Assembly (NCBI RefSeq): GCF_947241125.1
Contig: NZ_OX365700.1
Span: 620,001 to 684,000 of the forward strand
Length of the DNA: 64,000 nucleotides
Direction: 5' to 3'
Origin: Nitrospira tepida
GTDB taxonomy: Bacteria > Nitrospirota > Nitrospiria > Nitrospirales > Nitrospiraceae
Below the pieces are notes generated by a model that had not been told where the DNA came from, made no database searches, and saw only the letters and a list, made by a program, of their open reading frames with translations. Within the stretch, counting starts at the first letter, position 1; each line of letters starts with the position of its first letter. The position numbers were made by a program, and so were the translations under genes. Below are positions 27,720 to 34,320 of the stretch, one piece after another.

Positions 27720-28023
27720 TCCTAATCTCCTTTCCATTGGCCCTGTCTTGGTCTGGTCTTCCGCGCCGGGAAGTATAGACGGCGCGTTTCGCCCTCGCAA
27801 TCAGCTCATCGACCGAATCTCCTTGCTCTTGGAGCTCGAGCTGCAGGGGGAACGGTTCGCAACGAACGGCAAAGCTGGTGAGCCACTCCTGCACAGCCTT
27901 GGGATCGAATCGGAGCACCCCGTGAATCTTCAGGCAGGGAATCTTGCCGGCTGCCGCCCAGGCATAGAGCGTGGCGGGTTTGATCTGGAGCTGCCGCGAA
28001 AGGTCTCGGATGGTCAGCAGCAT
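27706..28023 (-). CDS. HTH protein, excisionase-like
   Basis: 105 residues from ATG 28023. MLLTIRDLSRQLQIKPATLY AWAAAGKIPCLKI forms a MerR/Xis-type winged helix-turn-helix (HTH_17), with RFDPKAVQEWL completing it. The C-terminal 50 residues are charged. Being co-translated with the integrase by a 14-nt overlap suggests it is the directionality factor; regulatory roles are also possible. The divergent gap to radC (28024-28310) is GC-rich and should hold promoters for both. Confidence 0.75.
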   Translation of the reverse strand: MLLTIRDLSRQLQIKPATLYAWAAAGKIPCLKIHGVLRFDPKAVQEWLTSFAVRCEPFPLQLELQEQGDSVDELIARAKRAVYTSRRGRPDQDRANGKEIRNGSV

Positions 28024-28310
28024 GGGAGTTGTGCATTGGGAACGAATCGGGGGAGTCTCGCGACACCCCCGGACCCCCAGCGGTCTGGGATCGAGGCGCC
28101 CGCGTGGCCGCCGGCGCTGGTTGAGGAGGAACCCCCAGCGGGGGCGAGTCGGCGCCACGGAGCAGGGGCCCGGCCTTCCACGTGGGTCTTCAATGAATTG
28201 TGCGCTCCAGGCCTTGCCCCTGCGAGAGCGCCGGCCCGCGTCTCCTTCGACGCCCCACCCTTGGCTTGGTGAAGGGTGGGGCTAAAACATCTTTGAAGAA
28301 GGAGGCTCAC

Positions 28311-28811
28311 GTGGCCAGTGACAGTCCGCACAACGGTTCCCTGGTCGTTCAGCCAGTCGGTCGGAAGAAACCCTATGCCGTGCCCTTGTATCGCGTCACG
28401 CTCGTGCGTGAACGAGTCCAACGCACCGAGCCGGACCTGCCCGTGCAGACCTCCGTCGGCGCGGCGTCGTTGCTCCGGCCCTGTTTCGAGGGCCTGGACC
28501 GGGAGCAGTTTGTCGTCTGTGGCTTGGATGCCAAGCACGGGATCATCGGCGTGAATGTCGTCTCGATCGGTTCGCTCACGATGAGCCTGGTCCATCCCCG
28601 GGAGGTGTTTAAGCCGCTGATTCTGATGAACGCCTGCGCCTGTCTCTGCGCCCACAACCATCCCTCCGGCGATATCACGCCGAGCCCCGAGGATCGCGCC
28701 CTGACGAGCCGGCTGCGCAGTGCCGGGGAGTTGCTCGGGATCACGCTCCTCGACCATCTGATCCTGACCGAGGAGCGGATGTACAGCTTCGCCGATCATG
28801 AGTGGCCCTGA
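28311..28811 (+). CDS. RadC/JAB-domain protein
   Basis: 166 residues from GTG 28311, with a strong GAAGGAGG 6 nt upstream. The JAMM/JAB metal motif is intact: CAHNHPSGDITPSPED (HxH...S..D). The N-terminal helix-hairpin-helix domain of chromosomal RadC is absent, so this is the short mobile-element form. Roles proposed for this family in phages and islands include DNA metabolism and anti-restriction; none is proven. It is the only plus-strand gene in the phage half. Confidence 0.85.
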   Translation: MASDSPHNGSLVVQPVGRKKPYAVPLYRVTLVRERVQRTEPDLPVQTSVGAASLLRPCFEGLDREQFVVCGLDAKHGIIGVNVVSIGSLTMSLVHPREVFKPLILMNACACLCAHNHPSGDITPSPEDRALTSRLRSAGELLGITLLDHLILTEERMYSFADHEWP

Positions 28812-28813
28812 GC

Positions 28814-28942
28814 CTAGCGCAAGAGCCGCAAGATCCAAGCCGCGCCCGCGGCAATCAGCGCGATGCCGATCGCGGCCGTGCCCCAGGCGGCCAGATCCGT
28901 TGCGAGGGTGTTGCCGATACTGGTGATCTGTTGGGCGGTCAT
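28814..28942 (-). CDS. 42-aa membrane peptide, candidate minor coat protein
   Basis: Very short gene, found by reading the minus strand: MTAQQITSIGNTLATDLAAW then a hydrophobic segment (GTAAIGIALIAAGAAWILRL). No signal peptide; one helix with a basic end (RLLR), the layout of filamentous phage coat proteins. It directly follows the pVIII-like gene in the direction of transcription. Could be a second coat protein or a pVII/pIX analogue. Confidence 0.6.
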   Translation of the reverse strand: MTAQQITSIGNTLATDLAAWGTAAIGIALIAAGAAWILRLLR

Positions 28943-29009
28943 GTCATCCTCGTTCGGTCGCGGTTGAAAGACGGACAGGCTGGAGCCAGCCTGCCCGTCG
29001 TTGGATCCC

Positions 29010-29213
29010 TTACCCGACCAGGCCCCGCACCCGTTTGAAGGCGTAGATGGCTAGCACCACGCCGATCAACGCCGTGGCCCAGAGCAACAGGTCAGCCCGT
29101 ACCGTGGCGACATCCGCCGACACCGGGAACAACTGCGCGTAGGACAGCGCCGGCACTCCCACCGCCAGACACAGCGTCGCCAACACCGAAAAGAGCCCCG
29201 TCATCCACCGCAT
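29010..29213 (-). CDS. Major coat protein, pVIII-like
   Basis: 67 residues from ATG 29213 with AAGGAGG upstream. A Sec signal peptide (MRWMTGLFSVLATLCLAVG, cleavage after SYA) leaves a mature chain of about 41 residues: an amphipathic start (QLFPVSADVATVRADLL), a membrane helix (LLWATALIGVVLAIYAF) and a basic C-terminus (KRVRGLVG). This is the exact architecture of inovirus pVIII. Sequence identity to known phages cannot be judged here; the call rests on layout and position. Confidence 0.8.
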   Translation of the reverse strand: MRWMTGLFSVLATLCLAVGVPALSYAQLFPVSADVATVRADLLLWATALIGVVLAIYAFKRVRGLVG

Positions 29214-29291
29214 ACCGCACCTCCTTGGTGAGCAGACTTGGATGGCCACGCCCATCCTGCGCCGCCGGGTGCGCCTCCGGCGGAAGGCGCC

Positions 29292-29399
29292 TCAGTGCCC
29301 CTGAGGCTGGATCAGTTTCGTGATCAGGCCCACGGCAAAGCCGCCGAGCCAGAAGATCGCCGTGTAATAGGCCAGCGTTTCAATCGCGGCTTCGTCCAT
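29292..29399 (-). CDS. 35-aa membrane peptide, candidate pVII/pIX-like
   Basis: MDEAAIETLAYYTAIFWLGG followed by FAVGLITKLIQPQGH: a single hydrophobic helix with an acidic N-terminus and a short polar tail. The start lies inside the end of the Zot gene (20-nt overlap), a compact phage arrangement. Confidence 0.6.
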   Translation of the reverse strand: MDEAAIETLAYYTAIFWLGGFAVGLITKLIQPQGH

Positions 29400-30381
29400 A
29401 GACGATCCCCTCCCCGATCACTCGCGTGAACCCCTTCTCGTGGACTTCCTGGACCGTGAGCCCGTACCGCCCCGCGATCTCGGTTGCGGTCAGCAGCTCG
29501 CCGGACTCCAGGAGATAGCGCCAGACCTCCTCATCGGTCTGCGGGTCGGTCATGCCGCCCCCGCCGATGATGCGAATCGTGAGACCGGCGCCGGTGCCTG
29601 CCGGGGCAAGCGGTGCTGATCCAAACGAAGCGGCCCCCGGCCCCGAAGCCGACGTCATCACGCCCGCATGCGGCGCACCAGCCGTACCGGCCTTCACGAC
29701 GCCCGATTCCAGCGACGTCCAGGGCCGCCAGAGCAGGAGCGACAGCGCGAAAAGACCCGCCACGATCCCCACGACCACGCGAGCCGATTTCAGGACACTG
29801 TGCCGGCGTGGTTCCTCGTGAATGGCCGCGTTCGCGTAGCTGGAGTAGTAGGCATAGACTGCCGGCGAATAGGTGCCCACGAAGGCGCGGATCAGTTCCG
29901 TGTCTTCGGGATTCCCCCGGACCTTGCCCTGATACTTTTTATTGAGCCCGACGAAACTCAGTTTGCGAAACCGGATGGTCGCCTCAATCAGGCGCGTCAC
30001 GCCTTGGGACATCTGCCGGTAGTCCTGACACATGAGCAGAATGTCCACGCCGTAATGGCGATGGGTTTCGAGCCAGCGGAGCAGACCCGCCTCGACCTTC
30101 TGCATGGACCGGAAGACCGTTTGGGCTTCGTCGATGATGACGGCCGAGCCGGGTTCAATCTGGGGGAACGAGGAGAGGACCTCGGTGGAGTCCTTCCAGA
30201 CCGTGATCTGTTGTTGAAGATGGGCGAGATCGATGCCGGTAAACAGCGCCAGCCGGTCCAAATAGATCCCGTCCACGTAGATGTAGAGCCGTCGGCCTTG
30301 CCGGACCCAGGGGAGGAACTTTTCGGCAATCCCATGGTAGGACTTGCCCGAGCCGGGCACCCCTTCGTAGAGTTCGATCAT
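29380..30381 (-). CDS. Zot/pI-family assembly ATPase
   Basis: 333 residues from ATG 30381. The Walker A motif GVPGSGKS is near residue 9 and the Walker B motif AVIIDEAQ near residue 80, with the CQDYRQM stretch typical of Zonular occludens toxin-like inovirus pI. A membrane segment (VVVGIVAGLFALSLLLW) near residue 210 separates the cytoplasmic ATPase from a periplasmic Gly/Ala/Pro-rich domain. The C-terminal EIAGRYGLTVQEVHEKG is unusual. The protein drives phage extrusion at the inner membrane. Confidence 0.9.
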   Translation of the reverse strand: MIELYEGVPGSGKSYHGIAEKFLPWVRQGRRLYIYVDGIYLDRLALFTGIDLAHLQQQITVWKDSTEVLSSFPQIEPGSAVIIDEAQTVFRSMQKVEAGLLRWLETHRHYGVDILLMCQDYRQMSQGVTRLIEATIRFRKLSFVGLNKKYQGKVRGNPEDTELIRAFVGTYSPAVYAYYSSYANAAIHEEPRRHSVLKSARVVVGIVAGLFALSLLLWRPWTSLESGVVKAGTAGAPHAGVMTSASGPGAASFGSAPLAPAGTGAGLTIRIIGGGGMTDPQTDEEVWRYLLESGELLTATEIAGRYGLTVQEVHEKGFTRVIGEGIVYGRSRD

Positions 30382-30464
30382 CGTTGACTCCGCAACCGGA
30401 CCCAGATCGACCAGGCGAGCACGGCCGTCCACCAATAGGCCCACAACATGACCATCGTCTTCAT
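30378..30464 (-). CDS. 28-aa membrane peptide between pVI-like and Zot genes
   Basis: MKTMVMLWAYWWTAVLAWSI then WVRLRSQR: a tryptophan-rich membrane helix with a basic tail. Both ends overlap neighbours by ATGA: its start overlaps the pVI-like stop and its stop overlaps the Zot start. The double coupling supports translation despite the length. Confidence 0.55.
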   Translation of the reverse strand: MKTMVMLWAYWWTAVLAWSIWVRLRSQR

Positions 30465-30736
30465 GATCCCCACCGCACGAACGGAATGGATTGGAGAAGG
30501 AACCGGGTGCCCATGGCGCCAGCCACGATCGCGAGGGCCTGACTCATGCCGGTGGCGCCGAGCACCCAGGCGTATTCATTCGGAATGATCGGGAGGGCCA
30601 GGCTGGCACTCCCCAGGCCGGCCAGGGCGTGATCCACGACCCCGAGCAGCGAATCCCAGATCCCGAGCGCCCAGTCGGACAGCGAGAAGAAGAACTCTTG
30701 GAGCCAGCAATAGATGAGCGAGAGGATCGCAGTCAT
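30461..30736 (-). CDS. DUF2523-type minor coat protein (pVI-like)
   Basis: 91 residues, hydrophobic, with about three membrane segments: ILSLIYCWLQEFFFSLSDWA, an amphipathic middle (GLGSASLALPIIPNEYAWVL) and MSQALAIVAGAMGTRFLLQ. This layout matches the DUF2523 family that sits between the pIII-like and Zot genes in many inoviruses and is taken as the pVI equivalent. It starts 1 nt after the pIII-like stop. Confidence 0.75.
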   Translation of the reverse strand: MTAILSLIYCWLQEFFFSLSDWALGIWDSLLGVVDHALAGLGSASLALPIIPNEYAWVLGATGMSQALAIVAGAMGTRFLLQSIPFVRWGS

Positions 30737-31954
30737 TTACCGGCCTCCCACGAAGATGATCCGGTAGGCCATGAGCGAGGCGCCGGCGATGACCAGGGTC
30801 CGCAGGGCCGTGAAGAACCAGGCCCAGTGATTGAAGTCCACCGCCTGGCTCCCGAAGAAGGAAGATGGGAGATTGATCACCGGAAGGGTCGAGGGCCAGG
30901 TCAGCGTCTTGAGGAGATTCACCGCAGCCAAGAGGCCGCTGCTGTTCCAGATCGCCTGATGTTCCACCAGCACGGTCCCAAAGGTCCGGCTGTCATGGGC
31001 TCCGCCGAGACAGGAGACGGTCGTCTCGGTGTCTTCCTGTGTCGTGGTCGAGCCGTCCGGATTTTCCGTCGTGGTGGTCGTGGTCGTCGTCTGCTGTTGG
31101 CCGGTGGTTTGCTGCTGGGTGCCGGAGGGCGGGGGGACATTGTCGGCCACGACACTGTCGCCCGCCGGGACCGGCTTCTGCTTCACCTGCGTCGGCATCT
31201 CGGTCGGCGAGACCGGCTGGGACTCCACCGTGTCAGCCGATTGCGGGGTCTGCCCGACGCCCACCCCTGTGCTATGGGATTCCACCGACTGCGGATCGGA
31301 CGCCGGCAAGCTCGCGACATATTGCTGAATGCCCGCTTCGGTCGGTGTTCCGGGGTTCGCTTCGACCGTGCCGGCCTGACCGGCAAAGTGGCAGGCGTAG
31401 TAGCCGTTGCTGCCGACGCGCACGGCCCCCACCGGGGGACCTTGATAGAAGGACTGCGAGAGGTCCGGATAGGGGCCGACCATCCAATCATAGATATTGC
31501 CGTCCCCGAGACAGGGAAACACGATCGTCTGGGAGACCGTCGCCTGTTGGCTGTTGTAGGCGGGACCTGGTACGACGAAGGGACCGGTGGTCGGCAGCGT
31601 GATGGTCCAGGAGCCGGCGGGTGTGGCGGCCTGTTTGATGGTTTGGAGATCCGATGGGCTGTAGTAGATCTGGGCAATCACGAGGCCGGCGGAGACGCCT
31701 AATGCCGCCCAGCCCAGCGGGCCGGCGACCAAGCGAATCGCCGTCGAAGTGGGAGTGGCCGCGACCGCGGCCGTCGCGACCTTAGCTGCGAGGTCGCTCT
31801 TCTTGGCCGCGAGATAGGCGATCCGTTCGGCTTGGGCGACGACCCGGGCGTATTGGGTGGTTTGGAGCGCCAACGCTTCCATGGGCGCAAGACAGAAGGC
31901 CCCGAGGAGCAGCCAGATACCGGTGAGATAAGTGCCGAGCGCCAGGATCTTCAT
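30737..31954 (-). CDS. pIII-like virion adhesin/attachment protein
   Basis: 405 residues. Signal peptide (LTGIWLLLGAFCLAPMEALA), a 200-residue N-terminal domain with cysteines in VFPCLGDG and YYACHFAGQ, a Thr/Gln-rich linker (QQQTTGQQQTTTTTTTTENP) near residues 275-300, and a C-terminal domain with a membrane anchor (ALRTLVIAGASLMAYRIIF). This signal-domain-linker-anchor order is that of filamentous phage pIII/TspB. It should sit at the virion tip and bind the host receptor; target unknown. Confidence 0.8.
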   Translation of the reverse strand: MKILALGTYLTGIWLLLGAFCLAPMEALALQTTQYARVVAQAERIAYLAAKKSDLAAKVATAAVAATPTSTAIRLVAGPLGWAALGVSAGLVIAQIYYSPSDLQTIKQAATPAGSWTITLPTTGPFVVPGPAYNSQQATVSQTIVFPCLGDGNIYDWMVGPYPDLSQSFYQGPPVGAVRVGSNGYYACHFAGQAGTVEANPGTPTEAGIQQYVASLPASDPQSVESHSTGVGVGQTPQSADTVESQPVSPTEMPTQVKQKPVPAGDSVVADNVPPPSGTQQQTTGQQQTTTTTTTTENPDGSTTTQEDTETTVSCLGGAHDSRTFGTVLVEHQAIWNSSGLLAAVNLLKTLTWPSTLPVINLPSSFFGSQAVDFNHWAWFFTALRTLVIAGASLMAYRIIFVGGR

Positions 31955-32025
31955 AGCCGTCCTGCCAAGAGGCCGGTGAGGAAGGCCAACAGGAGCACCA
32001 TCACGACGACCACCGTGGGGTCCAT
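31951..32025 (-). CDS. 24-aa membrane peptide upstream of the pIII-like gene
   Basis: MDPTVVVVMVLLLAFLTGLL AGRL: one hydrophobic helix with a terminal arginine. Its TGA overlaps the pIII-like ATG (ATGA), and it starts 26 nt after the DNA-binding protein gene. Length and place resemble pVII/pIX, but coding status rests only on layout. Confidence 0.5.
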   Translation of the reverse strand: MDPTVVVVMVLLLAFLTGLLAGRL

Positions 32026-32050
32026 TGGCCTTCCGTTCCCATCCAACCCC

Positions 32051-32314
32051 TTACTTCATCGCCTCCAGCGCGACGAGATCGAAGAAGATCCGGCCGGTCT
32101 GCTCGAATTTGCGGAGTTCGACGCTCGCGCGGCCCGGCTTCCCTTCCATCTGCTTACAGAGCTCGACGAGGGCGAGACTCTCTTCCGGAATGTTCAACCG
32201 GAGGGTCCCCGGGTCCTTCCCCTTCACGTAGACATCCACCGAGCGGAAGAGCTTGTTGTCCTTGCTCTTCCGTTCCACATAGGCCTGCACGCTCCCTTCG
32301 ACTTTCACCATCAT
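32051..32314 (-). CDS. Small protein, probable ssDNA-binding pV analogue
   Basis: 87 residues from ATG 32314 with CAGGAGGG upstream. MMVKVEGSVQAYVERKSKDN begins a beta-rich, OB-like chain (LFRSVDVYVKGKDPGTLRL). It occupies the gene V slot between Rep and coat genes, and the size equals M13 pV (87 aa). Sequence family not recognised, so the function is positional inference. Confidence 0.55.
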   Translation of the reverse strand: MMVKVEGSVQAYVERKSKDNKLFRSVDVYVKGKDPGTLRLNIPEESLALVELCKQMEGKPGRASVELRKFEQTGRIFFDLVALEAMK

Positions 32315-32525
32315 GTGACGACCCTCCTGGTTGAGATGGTGGATCAGAGACAGTTCTGATCCATTCGCCCCGGCCCTCTGACCGAGCTTTTGGACGAAAC
32401 ATGAATTCCGAATCACATTCCCGGCAGGTCAGGACGAGCGCGCCCTGCTGCCACCGACAGCAACAGCCCCGAGCGCCACAGCCGGGACACATCGCCCGGT
32501 ACCGTTTAGGCGGGATGCAATACAT
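32154..32525 (-). CDS. Possible zinc-ribbon protein overlapping the pV-like gene
   Basis: 123 residues. The first 50 (MCPGCGARGCC, then TCRECDSEFMF) form a zinc ribbon with CPGC and CREC pairs, and this part lies in the otherwise empty 190 bp between rep and the pV-like gene. The last 70 residues overlap the pV-like gene in another frame and look random. Either a short zinc-ribbon gene with an unselected tail or a chance frame. Confidence 0.35.
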   Translation of the reverse strand: MYCIPPKRYRAMCPGCGARGCCCRWQQGALVLTCRECDSEFMFRPKARSEGRGEWIRTVSDPPSQPGGSSHDGESRRERAGLCGTEEQGQQALPLGGCLREGEGPGDPPVEHSGRESRPRRAL

Positions 32526-33510
32526 ACGGCGTTTTCTCCGGCCCTTCGTTCAACAGGGCCCAGTGCTTGGCCTTCCATTTCTGGGTCCCGATCACGATCA
32601 AGTCCTTCAAAAACTCCTCGCCCCGGCGGCGATAGGCCAGGGCCAACATGGCGCTCACGGATTGGCCGAGCCATTGGCAGACCGTTTCGATCGTCTGTTG
32701 GACCTTCTGGATCACCAATCGGCAGCGTTTGAAGCCTTCGGTGAGGACTTGCCACCAGGGCAGCAGCGGCGCCCGGTACTTCTCCCAGGGCTCGGCCTCC
32801 CGGGATGTCTCGCGGAAATCCACATAGGACCGCAGTATCCCGACCAGGAATTCCCGCCAATCCTCCGGTTGAAGATTGATCAAGGCCTTGGCGCAGGCCT
32901 GCGCCCGCTCCTGCTTGAGTTCCAATTCCCAGCGGACGCCAAATTCTTTGGCCTCCTCCCGTCCCTTTTGTTCCATTTCGAGCCGCTTGTCGTAGACCCG
33001 GAGCATCGTCTGACTCTCCCGGCTCCCGAAATAGAGCGTCTCGCCCTTGGCGGTCCCATCCCTCATGTTGGAGGCCGCCACGGTCTGAAACTTCTGTGAT
33101 CGGGTCACGGCCTGTCCGGCATCAACTGCCTGTTTCACCGTGCTCACTGCGACGAGCGCCTGTCGGTCGTCGAGGGCGACATCCAAGCGCGTCACGTGCC
33201 CTCGTTGCTCGAAGATCCAGGCCAAGACTGTCCGAACCTTGGCTTCCGGCCAGGTCGAGACGATCCCGGCCGAGAGGTCCACATGCACTTCCTTGGTCTT
33301 GCGATGAGCACCCGTCCCCAGTTTCCCGACCCCCTGCCGGCCGTTCGAGGTCAGCCAGGAGATGGGATAGCCCCGGAAGCCGGTGTCGGTCTTGAACCAG
33401 TCTCCGCCGATCATGTCGGTGATCTCCTCGACGGCGGCCTCCGGGAGCGTGAAGGCCAGCCAATCGATCGTCTGCGTGAAGGGCGATGGCTCCATCGTGT
33501 GGTCGTTCAT
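32506..33510 (-). CDS. Replication initiation protein (Rep_trans family)
   Basis: 334 residues from ATG 33510. Family hallmarks are IDWLAFTLP at the start, HVTRLDVALDDR (RxDxAxD) near residue 110, and GETLYFGSRESQTMLRVYDK near residue 155, which is the classic phage/plasmid rolling-circle Rep pattern. It should nick the phage origin and start rolling-circle replication. It lies 8 nt after the HTH regulator. An upstream extension of the frame overlaps the regulator and is rejected. Confidence 0.88.
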   Translation of the reverse strand: MNDHTMEPSPFTQTIDWLAFTLPEAAVEEITDMIGGDWFKTDTGFRGYPISWLTSNGRQGVGKLGTGAHRKTKEVHVDLSAGIVSTWPEAKVRTVLAWIFEQRGHVTRLDVALDDRQALVAVSTVKQAVDAGQAVTRSQKFQTVAASNMRDGTAKGETLYFGSRESQTMLRVYDKRLEMEQKGREEAKEFGVRWELELKQERAQACAKALINLQPEDWREFLVGILRSYVDFRETSREAEPWEKYRAPLLPWWQVLTEGFKRCRLVIQKVQQTIETVCQWLGQSVSAMLALAYRRRGEEFLKDLIVIGTQKWKAKHWALLNEGPEKTPYVLHPA

Positions 33511-33518
33511 CGCATCAG

Positions 33519-33785
33519 CTATGAACGCCCCCGTCTTACCGATCGGGGGCTGGTGGCCGCGCGCCGCCGGCTCTCGCCGCCGGTCGCGCTGCGCGAACAC
33601 CGACTGTTCGGCATCGCCTTCGCCTTCATCTCCATGGCTCGCTGAACTTTCCCCAAATCGAATCGCAACGTCCGGCAAATTTGGGCAGCGGGAATATCTC
33701 CCTTGCGATAGGCCCTATAGATAGAATCCACACTCATGCCGAGCACAGTAGCCAGTTCCTTCACGGACAAGAATGTTGGCTTCAT
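33519..33785 (-). CDS. HTH (excisionase/MerR-like) regulator
   Basis: 88 residues from ATG 33785 with GAAGGAGA upstream. MKPTFLSVKELATVLGMSVD SIYRAYRKGDIPAAQ is an HTH_17 domain; RFDLGKVQRAMEM completes it, and the tail is Arg/Ser-rich. First gene of the phage operon and divergent from the RHS gene. Could be a phage repressor or the Xis; the second HTH beside the integrase competes for that role. Confidence 0.75.
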   Translation of the reverse strand: MKPTFLSVKELATVLGMSVDSIYRAYRKGDIPAAQICRTLRFDLGKVQRAMEMKAKAMPNSRCSRSATGGESRRRAATSPRSVRRGRS

Positions 33786-34320
33786 GCGATGTCTCCTTCT
33801 CACGATGCTGATGACGGTGCTGACCTTACCGGCACGAGCGGGTAAATGGAATGAGGCAGGTTGCGGCAGTTCGAGGCAGTTTGACGCACTGACCGCATGG
33901 GCAGCGGCGGGAGAGGGTGCAAGATTGGTGCAAGGAAGCCCGTACACGGGAATCTAAGGAAGGTCTGATTAATTCAGACTTCTGAGCAGAAGCAAGCAAG
34001 ATTTCCTGTGTTTGGCGTGTTGGCAGATTGAAAACGAGAATTATTCAGACCTTCCCTAACGTTGGAATGAGTCATGACACCACGTGATCCCAAGAGAATG
34101 GGGACGGATCCGCCCCCTGGGACCGTGAGCCCTTGTCTCTCCCTGCGATAGGTCACACTGGCCTGTCTCCATGGAATGGTACAAAATACCTAGCTATAGG
34201 TCCTATATGACGGTACGGTGTCACGATTCATGCGTCACACTTGCGCGTGGGAAACCCTCTGCTACAGTTGTCCTATTCCAGTCCGCTTCACCACATGATC
34301 TGAGTTCATTGAAGGACATC
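33786..34320. promoter_or_regulatory. 535-bp divergent intergenic region, candidate phage origin
   Basis: Lies between the phage operon and the RHS gene. It holds a 16-bp inverted repeat, GGAAGGTCTGATTAAT (33958-33973) against ATTATTCAGACCTTCC (34040-34055), with one mismatch. A smaller palindrome, GTCTGATTAATTCAGAC, sits inside the left arm. No gene of convincing length is present. Expected content is the promoters for both directions and possibly the rolling-circle origin. Confidence 0.4.

Noticed and set aside
28014..28838. 274-codon minus-strand frame across radC
   Set aside because: Antisense to the RadC gene, which has an intact metal motif and a strong ribosome-binding site.
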